Shown piece after piece: positions 1 through 7,434 of a DNA stretch of 43,101 nucleotides. The position numbers and the translations under genes were made by a program. The first letter of the stretch is position 1, and each line of letters opens with the position of its first letter. Origin of the DNA: a virus. The notes below the pieces were generated by a model. It saw only the letters and a program-made list of their open reading frames with translations. It did not search any database and had not been told where the DNA came from. The DNA is taken from positions 1-43,101 of the IMG/VR virus record IMGVR_UViG_3300008954_000093. One strand, written 5' to 3'.

Positions 1-538
1 TTCTGCACCAGTCATCCCAGTTCACCTGAAGGGTGAACATCTGCTCATCCCATTGCACGACATTTTCTGGCGCAACTTCGATGGTGTCGAATGATCGCCC
101 AACAATCTCTACTGCGATACCAGATGGGTGGGTTCCAGACTCCTGAACGGACGGCTCCCGCAACCCGAACAGGCACCTGTCGGCCTCATGCACGCCGTCG
201 TCGTCCGTGATTGGCCCCCACGACCAGTCCAATGTCTCCAACTCGAACGCTGGGAAGCGGTACTTGCCGCAACTACAAGGTGCAGCCTGTAACTTTTCGT
301 CTGTTCCACAAGGTGCAGCCTGTACATCCACATCCTGAGATGTACTACCCGCTTCGCTGACATTGCCAATCAGCCACGGGGCCACCCGGTCGAACAGCCG
401 TTTCAAGCCGGGCAGGAACCGTGGCCGGTCAGATTCAACCATTTCCACGAAGTCGTCCCACGCCTCTGGCCCTACGCCAATAGCAGCATCGGGCTCGCAA
501 TAACAAATCTCCCCACAGATGGTGCAACCAACACTCAT
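1..538 (-). CDS. Cys-rich hypothetical protein, C-terminal part cut by window edge
   Basis: An open frame of 179 codons starts at ATG 538-536 and runs off the window at base 1 without a stop. A strong Shine-Dalgarno (GGAGGG, 543-548) sits just upstream and supports the start. The N-terminus has Cys at residues 5, 8, 12 and 14, which suggests a small metal site. The middle contains a short internal repeat, QAAPC twice, encoded by a 17-bp direct repeat at 275-291 and 308-324. I do not recognise the family. The frame is in register with the partial frame 42875-43101 if the window is closed into a circle, which would give a 254-residue protein. That join is inference. Confidence 0.65.
   Translation of the reverse strand, partial: MSVGCTICGEICYCEPDAAIGVGPEAWDDFVEMVESDRPRFLPGLKRLFDRVAPWLIGNVSEAGSTSQDVDVQAAPCGTDEKLQAAPCSCGKYRFPAFELETLDWSWGPITDDDGVHEADRCLFGLREPSVQESGTHPSGIAVEIVGRSFDTIEVAPENVVQWDEQMFTLQVNWDDWCR
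275..324. repeat. 17-bp direct repeat, 33-bp period
   Basis: The sequence acaaggtgcagcctgta occurs at 275-291 and again at 308-324. The 33-bp period keeps frame, so the encoded protein carries QAAPC twice. It looks like a small local duplication inside a coding region. Confidence 0.7.
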
Positions 539-547
539 GGTGCCCTC

Positions 548-634
548 CTATAAAAATGTGGCTTGGCCATCACACTGTATCTTCCCAACAGGATCGTGAC
601 GGCCACCAATGGTCTTTGCCTTGAGGGGTGTCAT
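548..634 (-). CDS. possible 28-residue small protein
   Basis: An ATG at 634-632 opens a 28-codon frame that ends with TAG at 550-548. That stop overlaps the Shine-Dalgarno of the next leftward gene (start 538), an arrangement typical of translational coupling. There is no clear ribosome site of its own, because the upstream sequence is already the (GGNNN)n tract. The predicted peptide has a single Cys and no recognised motif. It may only be untranslated leader of the gene at 1-538. Confidence 0.25.
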   Translation of the reverse strand: MTPLKAKTIGGRHDPVGKIQCDGQATFL

Positions 635-640
635 ATAGCA

Positions 641-1376
641 GCCACGCTGCCTAACCACGCCTGCCACGCCTCTCCTCTCCTCGCCCTGCCGTAACATGCC
701 ATGCCTTTCCTGCCACGCCTCACCGATCCCGGCCACGCCTAACCGATCCTACCCTACCGCACCGTTCCTAGCGTCGCCTCGCCTCTCCATGCCTGACCGC
801 GCCGCACCAGACCGCGCCGCACCTAGCCCGACCGTGTCACGCCATGCCTGCCCAACCCCGCCATGCCGTACCGCTCCATGCCGAGCCTTGCCGAACCCTG
901 CCTGCCGTGCCGGACCAAACCCTGCCTCACCAAACGCAACGAGGCCAAACCTAACCGATCCTGCCTTGCCGTGCCTTACGCTTCCGGAACGCGCCAAGCC
1001 CAACCGTGCCTGCCTTACCTCGCCGCTCCCAGCCTCACCGCGCTGCGCCCAGCCTCACCGATCCATGCCTGCGATGCCCAACCATACCTTGACCAGCCTA
1101 ACCAATCCCAACCACACCGAGCCTGCCGTGCCTAACCAGACCCCACCCAACTCTGCCGCGCCGCGCCTAGCCCGCCTGACCGCGCCTGCCGTGCTAAACC
1201 TGACCGCGCCATGCCGAACCGGGCCGCGCCGTGACGAGCCTGTCCTAGCCTGCGCTGCCGAACCCAACCAGACCTTGCCTAAACACGCCGAACCGTGCCT
1301 AGCCTGCCGCGCTATCCGTGCCTTAACATGCCGAACCGGGCCTGTCCTTGCTTGACCCAGACTGCCGTGTCTAACC
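641..1376. repeat. degenerate pentanucleotide tract (NNNCC)n
   Basis: For about 735 bp the plus strand is built from five-base units ending in CC. From 861 to 902 nine CC dinucleotides fall at exact 5-bp steps. After a one-base slip the series continues at 905, 910, 915, 920, 925 and 930. Occasional 4- or 6-base units shift the phase elsewhere. The three variable bases are mostly from ATG, GTG, TTG, GAA, TAA, GAC, CGC and CAA. The minus strand therefore reads (GGNNN)n. The tract begins after the small leftward frame at 548-634 and ends inside the last codons of the AP2-like gene (stop 1371-1373). It opens long frames in several registers because 5 and 3 are coprime and CC-rich units rarely form stops. 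I do not regard those as genes. Confidence 0.9.
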
Positions 1377-1763
1377 TATTAGATATCCATCCTTACCGTA
1401 TCGGTCGTGGATATCATTGAAATCTTCTTCTGCGATGGTTCTATCTACACCTTTGCCAAACCAAGTTGCAGCCTTGCTGGCCTGTTCCATTCGCTTAACA
1501 AGATTAGACCTAGCCACAATGATCTCTTTGAGTTGTTCGATCACAGGATCGTAAACACCTTGAGAAATAAAGTGCTTTAACGTTTCAACGCTAGGCAACT
1601 TCCGCTTCGGCGGGGGCTTAGGAGGGTTGAGTTCTTCCCACTTGTCCAAAGCCGCGTGCGCTCCAGCCTTCGCTGCGGTCGCTTGGGCTTGAGTTTGATA
1701 ATAACCCAAGTGAATGTCTTTATTCTTATGTCGGATTTTAGCCCGAACAGCGTTTCTACTCAC
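1371..1763 (-). CDS. AP2-like DNA-binding domain protein
   Basis: A protein of about 130 residues whose N-terminal third resembles the AP2/ERF DNA-binding fold: a basic beta-strand stretch (AKIRHKNKD), the LGYY turn, then an Ala-rich helix (AQATAAKAGAHAAL). Phages often carry this domain, alone or joined to HNH nucleases. No HNH motif follows here. The C-terminal half is helical and unrecognised. I chose GTG at 1763 because GAGAGGAG lies 8 bases upstream. An in-frame TTG at 1781 would overlap the previous stop and has no ribosome site. It is the last gene of the lysin-methyltransferase operon, 14 bases after the methyltransferase stop. Its own stop lies inside the (NNNCC)n tract. Confidence 0.7.
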   Translation of the reverse strand: MSRNAVRAKIRHKNKDIHLGYYQTQAQATAAKAGAHAALDKWEELNPPKPPPKRKLPSVETLKHFISQGVYDPVIEQLKEIIVARSNLVKRMEQASKAATWFGKGVDRTIAEEDFNDIHDRYGKDGYLIG

Positions 1764-1777
1764 TAATACTCCTCTCT

Positions 1778-2506
1778 TCAACCCGCCATGATATCAGATG
1801 CTTCTGCTCTTAGCAATGGTTTCTCAAAGACTAGCAATGACTCATGAGGTATTCGTTGATTGAAGTTCTCTCCATGTGTTAAACCCGTAACAGGAATAAT
1901 GATCGTATCGACCTGCTTGAATCCGACACGGACACAGGTATCGCTATGCCATTTTGTTACATGTTGAATTACTCCACCCCGAACGTGGTCTTTGATGTTG
2001 ATGATCAAAATTCCACCGGGTTTTAGGACACGCTTTGCTTCCGACCATGCTTCTGTGTGGAAATGTTGGTAGTCCTCGCCCCATTGCATGACAGCAGAAC
2101 TTCCATCTGTGAGAGGTCTGCCCAAATAATGCCTGTAGGTGTGTCGTTTGCTGTCGTCTTTAGCGTCGTGGTGGTCGGCCATCCTGTTACCGAAGCAGGG
2201 CGAGGTTATGACTGCGTCGAAACACCCATTTGGGAATTTGGTGTTGAGGGCGCTTCCTACGTCTGTTAGTTGATGCTGGTTTGCCCATTCTGGTTCAAGT
2301 TCGATGCCCCGTGTGGTGAATGGCAGTTCGTGGATTGTGCCTATACCGGCGAAAGGATCCAAAATTGAAACGTCATTACCGGGTCCATAGAGGTCTTCAA
2401 GGATTTCGGTGATTGCGTTCAGATGTCTAGGGGTGAACTTCGCTGGATGGGGAGCGGGCAGCGGATAATCGGCGTCGGTATCTACTGCGTTGGGATCGTA
2501 ACTCAT
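1778..2506 (-). CDS. DNA methyltransferase (N6-adenine or N4-cytosine type)
   Basis: The 242-residue protein shows the SAM-binding motif I, DPFAGIGT (residues 50-57), followed by a motif IV-like segment TSPCFGNR (101-108). Motif I before motif IV places it in the alpha/gamma order of exocyclic-amino methyltransferases. The catalytic segment is SPCF instead of the usual (D/S)PP(Y/F), so the second Pro is replaced by Cys. Phage methyltransferases of this kind usually protect DNA from host restriction, and no cognate endonuclease is next to it. It overlaps the upstream 64-residue gene by 4 bases (ATGA), so the two are probably translationally coupled. Target base and site cannot be read from sequence. 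Confidence 0.85.
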   Translation of the reverse strand: MSYDPNAVDTDADYPLPAPHPAKFTPRHLNAITEILEDLYGPGNDVSILDPFAGIGTIHELPFTTRGIELEPEWANQHQLTDVGSALNTKFPNGCFDAVITSPCFGNRMADHHDAKDDSKRHTYRHYLGRPLTDGSSAVMQWGEDYQHFHTEAWSEAKRVLKPGGILIINIKDHVRGGVIQHVTKWHSDTCVRVGFKQVDTIIIPVTGLTHGENFNQRIPHESLLVFEKPLLRAEASDIMAG

Positions 2507-2697
2507 GACTGGTTCCGGTATTTCTTCTTTAGTTTCATCCGGCGGGCGACTGGCTGACCCTCATGGGGAACCATCTGGCTCGTTCCGGCTTTACCGTCCT
2601 TCAAGCCCGGTGCGTCTTTCTTGAAAACGGTGAGGATTCCAAAGGAAGTCCGATACACGATCTTCGTGTCGTCCTCTTCAAGTATCTTATTAGCCAT
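2503..2697 (-). CDS. small hypothetical protein, basic C-terminus
   Basis: This 64-residue protein starts at ATG 2697 behind a good ribosome site (GGGGAGG, about 7 bases upstream). It overlaps the lysin stop by 8 bases and the methyltransferase start by 4, so it is a middle cistron of a tightly packed leftward operon. The C-terminus is Lys/Arg-rich (RRMKLKKKYR). No domain was recognised. Its packing and ribosome site argue that it is a true gene. Confidence 0.7.
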   Translation of the reverse strand: MANKILEEDDTKIVYRTSFGILTVFKKDAPGLKDGKAGTSQMVPHEGQPVARRMKLKKKYRNQS

Positions 2698-3631
2698 GTG
2701 CGGTTCCTCCCCAGCACGCTTTTGACGGGTTCCAGTGGGAATCCCCGCTCCTATAGAACAGCCATGCTGCTACGGCAACATTTGGCTCAGTATCGAATAT
2801 GTCATAGCCGCGCCATCCGGCAGCGGTGCTTCTGTCCAACCAGAATTTGCTTAGATGTTGGAACCATCCTACGGCCAGAGCCGACGAGACAGAGTTTGAA
2901 TAGGAGTCTGAGGGTAGCCCACTGGATTCACAAAAGGCAACCTTGAGTGCCCATTCCCTGTCTTCTGGTAGGAAATAGATGTCAACCAACTCTTGCAACG
3001 TGGGAGGTTCTTCCCAGTTCATCCAGTTGTGCTGCCAATCTATTTCTGGATCGTGGGTTTCTACCCACCAGTTGCTCCGGTTGTAGAAGTATCTCTGGGC
3101 CGCTTCTGTGGAACCGAACCATTCCATGTGGATTTTGCGGGTATCGGGTCCATAGATGCCGTCTACATATCGCATCCCCAGTAGGCGCTGCAATTCTGCG
3201 ATGTGGGAACCCTTCTCGTAGAAGCCGTATTGGTTGTCGATGAGGAAGGGGATCGAATCAAAAGAACCGCCGGGAGGATAGGACTCATACCAAATGTCGC
3301 TTGCTGAACCAGCGGGAGGCAATGAGGCTTCATACGTTTTGTTCGGGTTGGCGAAATTGGTGTTGTTCGGGTTGGCGAAATTGGTGGAGTGGCGTGGTTC
3401 GACCGCTTTGTGAACAATCGTCGTAGTAGTCGTACTGGTCGTAGTCGTCGTCGTGGTAGTCGTACTGGTCGTCGTCGTACTTATGGCAAATAGTAGTTCT
3501 GGATTAACGTTTGTTGTCGCTGCACGCGCCATGGGATGATCAGACGGTGATGCATTGTTGATGTGGGCCTGAGAAACCAAAGCAGCACAAATGAAAGCGA
3601 TCCCGATTTTGAGTATTCTGGGTAGCGGCAT
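2690..3631 (-). CDS. secreted lysin: PG-binding-like plus transglycosylase-like domain
   Basis: A 313-residue cell-wall hydrolase. Residues 1-27 form a signal peptide (positive start, hydrophobic IGIAFICAALV core). Residues 51-72 are almost pure Thr, a flexible linker, followed by an exact 24-bp tandem repeat (TNFANPN twice, 3339-3386). Residues 135-172 resemble a peptidoglycan-binding domain (LQRLLG, then DGIYGPDT). Residues 220-310 resemble lysozyme/transglycosylase domains of actinobacterial secreted proteins: probable catalytic Glu235 in AFCESSG, then GWFQH and a closing W/C-rich stretch. A start at 3631 is supported by GGAGGG eight bases upstream. It leads the leftward operon lysin, small protein, methyltransferase, AP2. 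An N-terminal signal means it may act from outside the membrane without a holin, or be a virion or host-envelope factor. Assignment to endolysin is inference. Confidence 0.8.
   Translation of the reverse strand: MPLPRILKIGIAFICAALVSQAHINNASPSDHPMARAATTNVNPELLFAISTTTTSTTTTTTTTTSTTTTTIVHKAVEPRHSTNFANPNNTNFANPNKTYEASLPPAGSASDIWYESYPPGGSFDSIPFLIDNQYGFYEKGSHIAELQRLLGMRYVDGIYGPDTRKIHMEWFGSTEAAQRYFYNRSNWWVETHDPEIDWQHNWMNWEEPPTLQELVDIYFLPEDREWALKVAFCESSGLPSDSYSNSVSSALAVGWFQHLSKFWLDRSTAAGWRGYDIFDTEPNVAVAAWLFYRSGDSHWNPSKACWGGTAHG
3339..3386. repeat. 24-bp perfect tandem duplication in the lysin linker
   Basis: Two identical 24-bp units (3339-3362 and 3363-3386) encode TNFANPN-type repeats next to the poly-Thr linker. 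The poly-Thr stretch itself (about 3418-3482) is a low-complexity run of ACN codons. Both suggest slippage-driven linker-length variation. Confidence 0.85.
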
Positions 3632-3673
3632 TCCAAATCCCTCCTCTGACAGTTGCAGTCGCTGTTAGTAATG

Positions 3674-3702
3674 TTGCACGACCGGCACCGATGTCGTACA
3701 GT
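3674..3702 (+). promoter_or_regulatory. sigma70-type promoter
   Basis: TTGCAC (3674-3679) and TACAGT (3697-3702) are separated by 17 bp. Transcription would start near 3709 and run into the rightward replication operon. It lies in the divergent gap with the lysin. If real, it rules out an upstream in-frame ATG at 3691 and favours ATG 3766 for the first gene. Confidence 0.55.
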
Positions 3703-3765
3703 GTAACATCTAAAGGGGTCAGTCCGCAAGAATTTCATAACAGTTATTACAAAGGGTTTCAAAAC

Positions 3766-4116
3766 ATGTCAGAAACAACCTTTTCAATTCCAGAAGATTT
3801 AGTTCAAGCCATTGAGATCTCTTCGTTTGAACGCCAGTTGCCCAAACAGGGAGATTCCTGTGTCCATCGTTACCTGATGACACCTGATGACAAGGAACTT
3901 CAGCAAAAGGTAGAAGACTGGATTGAGATTCAAAAGGGCTTGTGGCCTAAAGTGGATGAAGTAATCATCAAGTTGCATGAAACCGTTGACATCCACTCCG
4001 AAGAGTTTCCATGGATTTATACCGACTGGTGGATGTCACTCTGTATGCCTTGGTCCTCTAACCTTGAAGTAGCAATCCAATCTGCCCACCAATGGTGCGA
4101 TGCCCAGTCCGCGTAA
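3766..4116 (+). CDS. hypothetical protein, first gene of rightward operon
   Basis: A 116-residue protein beginning at ATG 3766, preceded by AAAGGG nine bases upstream. An in-frame ATG at 3691 exists but sits upstream of the predicted transcription start. The protein is mildly acidic, with helical segments and several Trp residues near the C-terminus (PWIYTDWW, MPWSS). I recognise no family. Its 3' end overlaps the following zinc-ribbon gene by 17 bases. Confidence 0.65.
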   Translation: MSETTFSIPEDLVQAIEISSFERQLPKQGDSCVHRYLMTPDDKELQQKVEDWIEIQKGLWPKVDEVIIKLHETVDIHSEEFPWIYTDWWMSLCMPWSSNLEVAIQSAHQWCDAQSA

Positions 4117-4501
4117 TGCCCCTCGTCGGGAAATGGTCAGTGTTACCAAATTGGGCAAATATGGTCATGTCCAATGGGTTCATCAGTTGGTGTGCGGGCA
4201 TAGCGTGGTTAGAAAACGCAAGTCTCCGACTGGTGTCCTTGGATGCATCAAATGCATCGACGCTGAAAGGTTTGAAGATATGAGTCAGTCTCTTGCCATC
4301 CCTGTGGAGAGTCCTTACGACGACGATCTGTCCGGCGCTGAGTTGGAAGCGTCAAAGATGAGAGCGCTTCTGGCTGGTCGGTTCAAGGTTCCTCCCGAGC
4401 AGGTTGATGTAGTGATCCGACCTGATCAGTGGGGACGAATGGTCGTAGATTCCGCAACGATCTCTTTAACGAGAAGGCAGATACGAGACACCACCCCATA
4501 G
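4100..4501 (+). CDS. small Cys/His zinc-ribbon-like protein
   Basis: Up to 133 residues. The N-terminal part has a conserved-looking core: HVQWVHQLVCGHSV followed by LGCIKC, giving Cys-Gly-His and Cys-x-x-Cys pairs able to bind one zinc. Similar short proteins with a CGH...C..C layout are common in actinophages and have no known function. The start is uncertain. ATG 4100 overlaps the preceding gene and has no clear ribosome site. ATG 4133 (MVSVTKLGKYG) would keep the whole zinc core. The stop at 4499-4501 directly abuts the tRNA gene. Confidence 0.65.
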   Translation: MPSPRNAPRREMVSVTKLGKYGHVQWVHQLVCGHSVVRKRKSPTGVLGCIKCIDAERFEDMSQSLAIPVESPYDDDLSGAELEASKMRALLAGRFKVPPEQVDVVIRPDQWGRMVVDSATISLTRRQIRDTTP

Positions 4502-4503
4502 GC

Positions 4504-4575
4504 GGGAGTGTAGCCAAGCGGTAAGGCAGCGGACTTTTAATCCGAAGAGCGCGGGTTCGATCCCCGCCACTCCCA
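4504..4575 (+). tRNA. tRNA-Lys (anticodon UUU)
   Basis: A complete cloverleaf folds by eye. The acceptor stem GGGAGTG/CACTCCC is perfect, the D arm is GCC...GGC, the anticodon loop is CTTTTAA (anticodon TTT), and the T arm GCGGG-TTCGATC-CCCGC is perfect. The discriminator base is A and CCA is not encoded (next bases CCC). The outermost anticodon-stem pair is a G/A mismatch. It sits between a zinc-ribbon gene and the replication genes on the same strand. The D arm resembles that of tRNA-Gln, but the anticodon reads Lys. Confidence 0.9.
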
Positions 4576-4639
4576 CCCCATTTGCGGAACCTGAATCCAT
4601 GATCTATGATGGACGGACAGGACGGAAGGAAGGGTACCC

Positions 4640-4987
4640 ATGTCCGAACCATCGCCAGAAGAAGTCTTTGAGGTATTCCAAGAATGGGTGCTTCTCTGCC
4701 GAACCTCTCCCAAAGGACGTAAACCGGTTCTTGGGGAAAAGCGTCGCAGGAAAATCAAGCAGGCTATCAGAATGTATGGCATTCAAGACTGCAAGGACGC
4801 TATCCGTGGATGCACCAACTCTCCATGGCATATGGGGCATAACCCGCAGGGAAAAAAGTACGACGATATCGAATTGATCTTAAGAGACGAGCAGCACATT
4901 GAAATGTTTTTGGAACTTTGCGACAAGGCGGAAGATGGCTTTGAAGTCTTAGAAGCCTTCGCCAACGGTGAAGACACAATGTTCTAA
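4640..4987 (+). CDS. probable replication-associated DNA-binding protein
   Basis: This 115-residue protein starts at ATG 4640, with AAGGAAGGG upstream. It carries a basic helical stretch (EKRRRKIKQAIRMYG), then SPWHMGHNPQGKKYDDIELILRD-type text (here split across residues 60-85). That pattern is familiar from phage replication-initiation or helix-turn-helix proteins located before primase genes. The position, directly upstream of a helicase-loader-like gene and the primase-helicase, supports a role in replication initiation. The function is inferred from context and resemblance; no catalytic residues are expected. Confidence 0.65.
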   Translation: MSEPSPEEVFEVFQEWVLLCRTSPKGRKPVLGEKRRRKIKQAIRMYGIQDCKDAIRGCTNSPWHMGHNPQGKKYDDIELILRDEQHIEMFLELCDKAEDGFEVLEAFANGEDTMF

Positions 4988-5450
4988 TCTGACAGTGGAA
5001 AAGTCAGATCTCGTCCCTATCTTAAAAAAGGTGTGCATCAACTGGGATGCTGCCACGGGCGGTCCTCCGTTCAAGGAACGGTGTTCATTATGGTGGAAGT
5101 TCCTTGAAGACTTGTCAGCCGATTCAGTGAATGAAGCAGTTGACCAAATAATAGTTTTGGATCAGCAGCGCCTGCCGCGGGTGGGACAGGTCAGGCGATT
5201 GGCTATTGACCTTGCGTTGGGAGATGAAATCCCGGCTGCGCCTCAGGCTTGGTCACAGTTTCGTGCTGCCATAGATGCGGCTGAATCTGGAACCAGTTTC
5301 AACAAGCCCCACGATTTGGTGGGAGAAACTATGCGTTCATTTCCCAAGAATGGTGCAGGTCTAAGAACGAATTCTGATAGAGAACTATTTCTAAAGGCTT
5401 ATGAAGCGATAGTTCTAAAGGCAGAAAGAAGCAGGTATCTAGGTGGCTGA
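4968..5450 (+). CDS. helicase-loader-like replication protein
   Basis: About 160 residues. The N-terminal half is helical and contains LPRVGQVRRLAIDLALGD and then PQAWSQFRAA, a layout seen in phage proteins placed between an initiator and the primase-helicase that are usually thought to load helicase. It overlaps the preceding gene by 20 bases and the primase-helicase by 8, as expected for coupled translation. GTG 4968 and GTG 4995 are both possible starts and neither has a good ribosome site. The loader role is inference. Confidence 0.6.
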   Translation: MKTQCSNLTVEKSDLVPILKKVCINWDAATGGPPFKERCSLWWKFLEDLSADSVNEAVDQIIVLDQQRLPRVGQVRRLAIDLALGDEIPAAPQAWSQFRAAIDAAESGTSFNKPHDLVGETMRSFPKNGAGLRTNSDRELFLKAYEAIVLKAERSRYLGG

Positions 5451-7128
5451 TAGAACACCTGAAATAGATCTCGTTCTTTCTCGTTTGAACAAGGTAACAA
5501 GTTCTGGAACCGGCTGGAACGCTGCTTGTCCCTGCCGGGGAGATGATCAAAATCCTTCCCTTACTGTTGGGTTGGGCCGTGAAGGACAGGTTCTGCTCAA
5601 TTGCCATCGTGGCGACGGCTGTGATTTTGGTCAAATTTGTGAATCCATGGGACTCAAGCCAAACGAGTTGTTTCCGGATTCAGGGGAAAAGAAGTCTAAA
5701 GGTAAAATGAAACTAGAAGATACCTACGTCTACAAGAACGCTGCCGGAGATCCGGTGATGCAAGTGCTTCGTTTCCGTGAAGACGATGGCGGGAAAACTT
5801 TCCGTCAGCAACGTTACGAAAATGGTGAATGGGTTTGGGGGACTCAGGGAATAGAAAAACCCCTGTACCGATTGCCTGAGATTATTGAGCAGATCAAAAA
5901 CGATAGGATCGTTTACGTCGTAGAGGGTGAAAAGGATGTTGCCACTCTGGAGCGACTAGGGAAGGTTGCTACCTGTAATCCCGGTGGGGCAGGAGCCGAA
6001 GGTCAAGAGAAGTGGTTGCCAAACCATACAAAGGCGTTGGCTGGAGCAAAGGTTGTCATTATTGCCGATAATGACAGACCCGGCGAGATTCACGCAAGCA
6101 ATGTTGCCGCTCAACTTCGTAAAGCCGGATCGAAGGTAAAGGTATTTAAGCCCACCCGAGGTAAGGATATTTCGGATCACATCGGATCCGGTTTGGAACT
6201 TTCAGATCTTGAGATTGTGGCAGGTGAGATCCGTGACGAGTTCACGAACTTTGTCGAATCGCTCATGGATCTAGACCACAGTCTCCCACTGGCTCAACGG
6301 GTCAACAAGGCTCAACGATTACTGGACGGTTTCAATGTCGATAACTCCTTGGAGGAACCGGGGCGACTGGTTGATTGGGCAACCCTGCTGCAAGAGGAAG
6401 CCAGTGACCAATATGAATGGTTGATCCCTCACCTGTTGGAACGTCAAGAACGGGTCATCGTTGTTGCAGCGGAGGGAGTTGGGAAAACCTTCCTAGCAAG
6501 ACAAGTTGCGTTAATGGCGGCAGCAGGGATTCATCCATTCAAACGAGACAAGATGCCTCCGATAAAGACCTTGTTTATCGACTTGGAAAACCCTGAACGA
6601 ATCATTCGCAGGACAGCCCGTCGCATCTACCATCGGATCGACATGGTAGGGAAGGCGAAAGAGATGGAAGCCAATCTCGTCGTAAAACCCGACGGACTGG
6701 ATCTGCTCAAGGTTGAGGACCGCAACAAACTTATTGGTTGGATTGATGAGACTCAACCAGACCTACTGGTTTTGGGTCCGCTGTACAAAGCGTTCTTGGA
6801 TCCGGGTGGACGTACCTCTGAATCGGTAACTACAGAAGTGGCAAAGTTTTTTGATTACATCCGATATGAATATGATTGCGCTCTCTGGTTGGAACATCAT
6901 GCCCCATTGGGGTCAGGTACCAGCAGGGATTTGAGGCCGTTTGGTTCAGCCGTTTGGAGTCGATGGTCTGAGTTCGGTATTGCTATCAGCCCTGACCCGA
7001 CAGATCCCAACACAATGGAAGTCAATCATTACCGTGGAATGAGAGATCAGCGGGAATGGCCGGTTCGGATGCGTCGTGGCAACGACGATGAGTGGCCGTT
7101 TATTGTTCTTGAATTCACCACTATGTGA
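5443..7128 (+). CDS. primase-helicase fusion
   Basis: A 561-residue bifunctional replication protein. Residues 29-60 carry a zinc-binding primase-type finger (C29, C31, then C54-H55 and C60). A TOPRIM domain follows, with VVEGEKD (Glu161) and VVIIADND (Asp209, Asp211), which binds metal and makes primers. The C-terminal half is a RecA-like ATPase. Walker A is AAEGVGKTF (Lys348), and Walker B is in PDLLVLGPLYK (about 440-449). Together it should prime and unwind at the phage fork. It starts at GTG 5443, overlapping the upstream gene by 8 bases. The ATPase half resembles RepA/AAA_25-type helicases more than classic DnaB. It is followed 9 bases later by whiB. Confidence 0.9.
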   Translation: MADRTPEIDLVLSRLNKVTSSGTGWNAACPCRGDDQNPSLTVGLGREGQVLLNCHRGDGCDFGQICESMGLKPNELFPDSGEKKSKGKMKLEDTYVYKNAAGDPVMQVLRFREDDGGKTFRQQRYENGEWVWGTQGIEKPLYRLPEIIEQIKNDRIVYVVEGEKDVATLERLGKVATCNPGGAGAEGQEKWLPNHTKALAGAKVVIIADNDRPGEIHASNVAAQLRKAGSKVKVFKPTRGKDISDHIGSGLELSDLEIVAGEIRDEFTNFVESLMDLDHSLPLAQRVNKAQRLLDGFNVDNSLEEPGRLVDWATLLQEEASDQYEWLIPHLLERQERVIVVAAEGVGKTFLARQVALMAAAGIHPFKRDKMPPIKTLFIDLENPERIIRRTARRIYHRIDMVGKAKEMEANLVVKPDGLDLLKVEDRNKLIGWIDETQPDLLVLGPLYKAFLDPGGRTSESVTTEVAKFFDYIRYEYDCALWLEHHAPLGSGTSRDLRPFGSAVWSRWSEFGIAISPDPTDPNTMEVNHYRGMRDQREWPVRMRRGNDDEWPFIVLEFTTM

Positions 7129-7137
7129 GGGGTCGCT

Positions 7138-7434
7138 ATGGAAAATGTTAGCGGTATTGACGATTGGATGAAGGGTGCGGCGTGTCGGGATCAGGACACT
7201 GCCGACTTTTTCATCCTTCGTGGTGACCCGCAGCAGCGGGTAAAAAGAATTCGGGCGTATGCAATTTGTAGAGGTTGTCCGGTGAAGCGAGACTGCCTTG
7301 ACTACGCCATCGTCAACCACGAACTAGGCATATGGGGTGGGACGACCGACAGAGAGCGGAGGATTATCCGCAGAAATTGGACACCACTCAGCGAGAAACG
7401 GGCGAAGGTGAAGGGGTACTCGCAGTTCGCATAG
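7138..7434 (+). CDS. WhiB-family iron-sulfur transcription regulator
   Basis: This 98-residue protein has the four WhiB cysteines C16, C44, C47 and C53 (C...CxxC...C), which hold a [4Fe-4S] cluster, and the signature turn GIWGG (64-68) followed by a basic tail (ERRIIRRN, KRAKVKG). WhiB proteins are restricted to actinobacteria and their phages. They bind the primary sigma factor and redirect transcription, so this gene probably helps take over host or phage promoters. It is the last cistron of the rightward replication operon. Its 3' end overlaps a leftward zinc-ribbon gene by 47 bases. Confidence 0.95.
   Translation: MENVSGIDDWMKGAACRDQDTADFFILRGDPQQRVKRIRAYAICRGCPVKRDCLDYAIVNHELGIWGGTTDRERRIIRRNWTPLSEKRAKVKGYSQFA

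Noticed and set aside
696-1355. 219-codon rightward frame and several overlapping frames in the (NNNCC)n tract
   Set aside because: Open frames occur in several registers on both strands because the 5-bp unit rarely creates stops. The translations are Pro/Ala/Thr/Asn low-complexity text, with no ribosome site or family resemblance.
641-1376. CRISPR array
   Set aside because: No constant repeat separated by unique spacers; only a 5-bp degenerate period.
3691-3765. Upstream extension of the gene starting at 3766
   Set aside because: The ATG at 3691 lies between the -35 and -10 of a good promoter, before the predicted transcript start, while 3766 has its own ribosome site.
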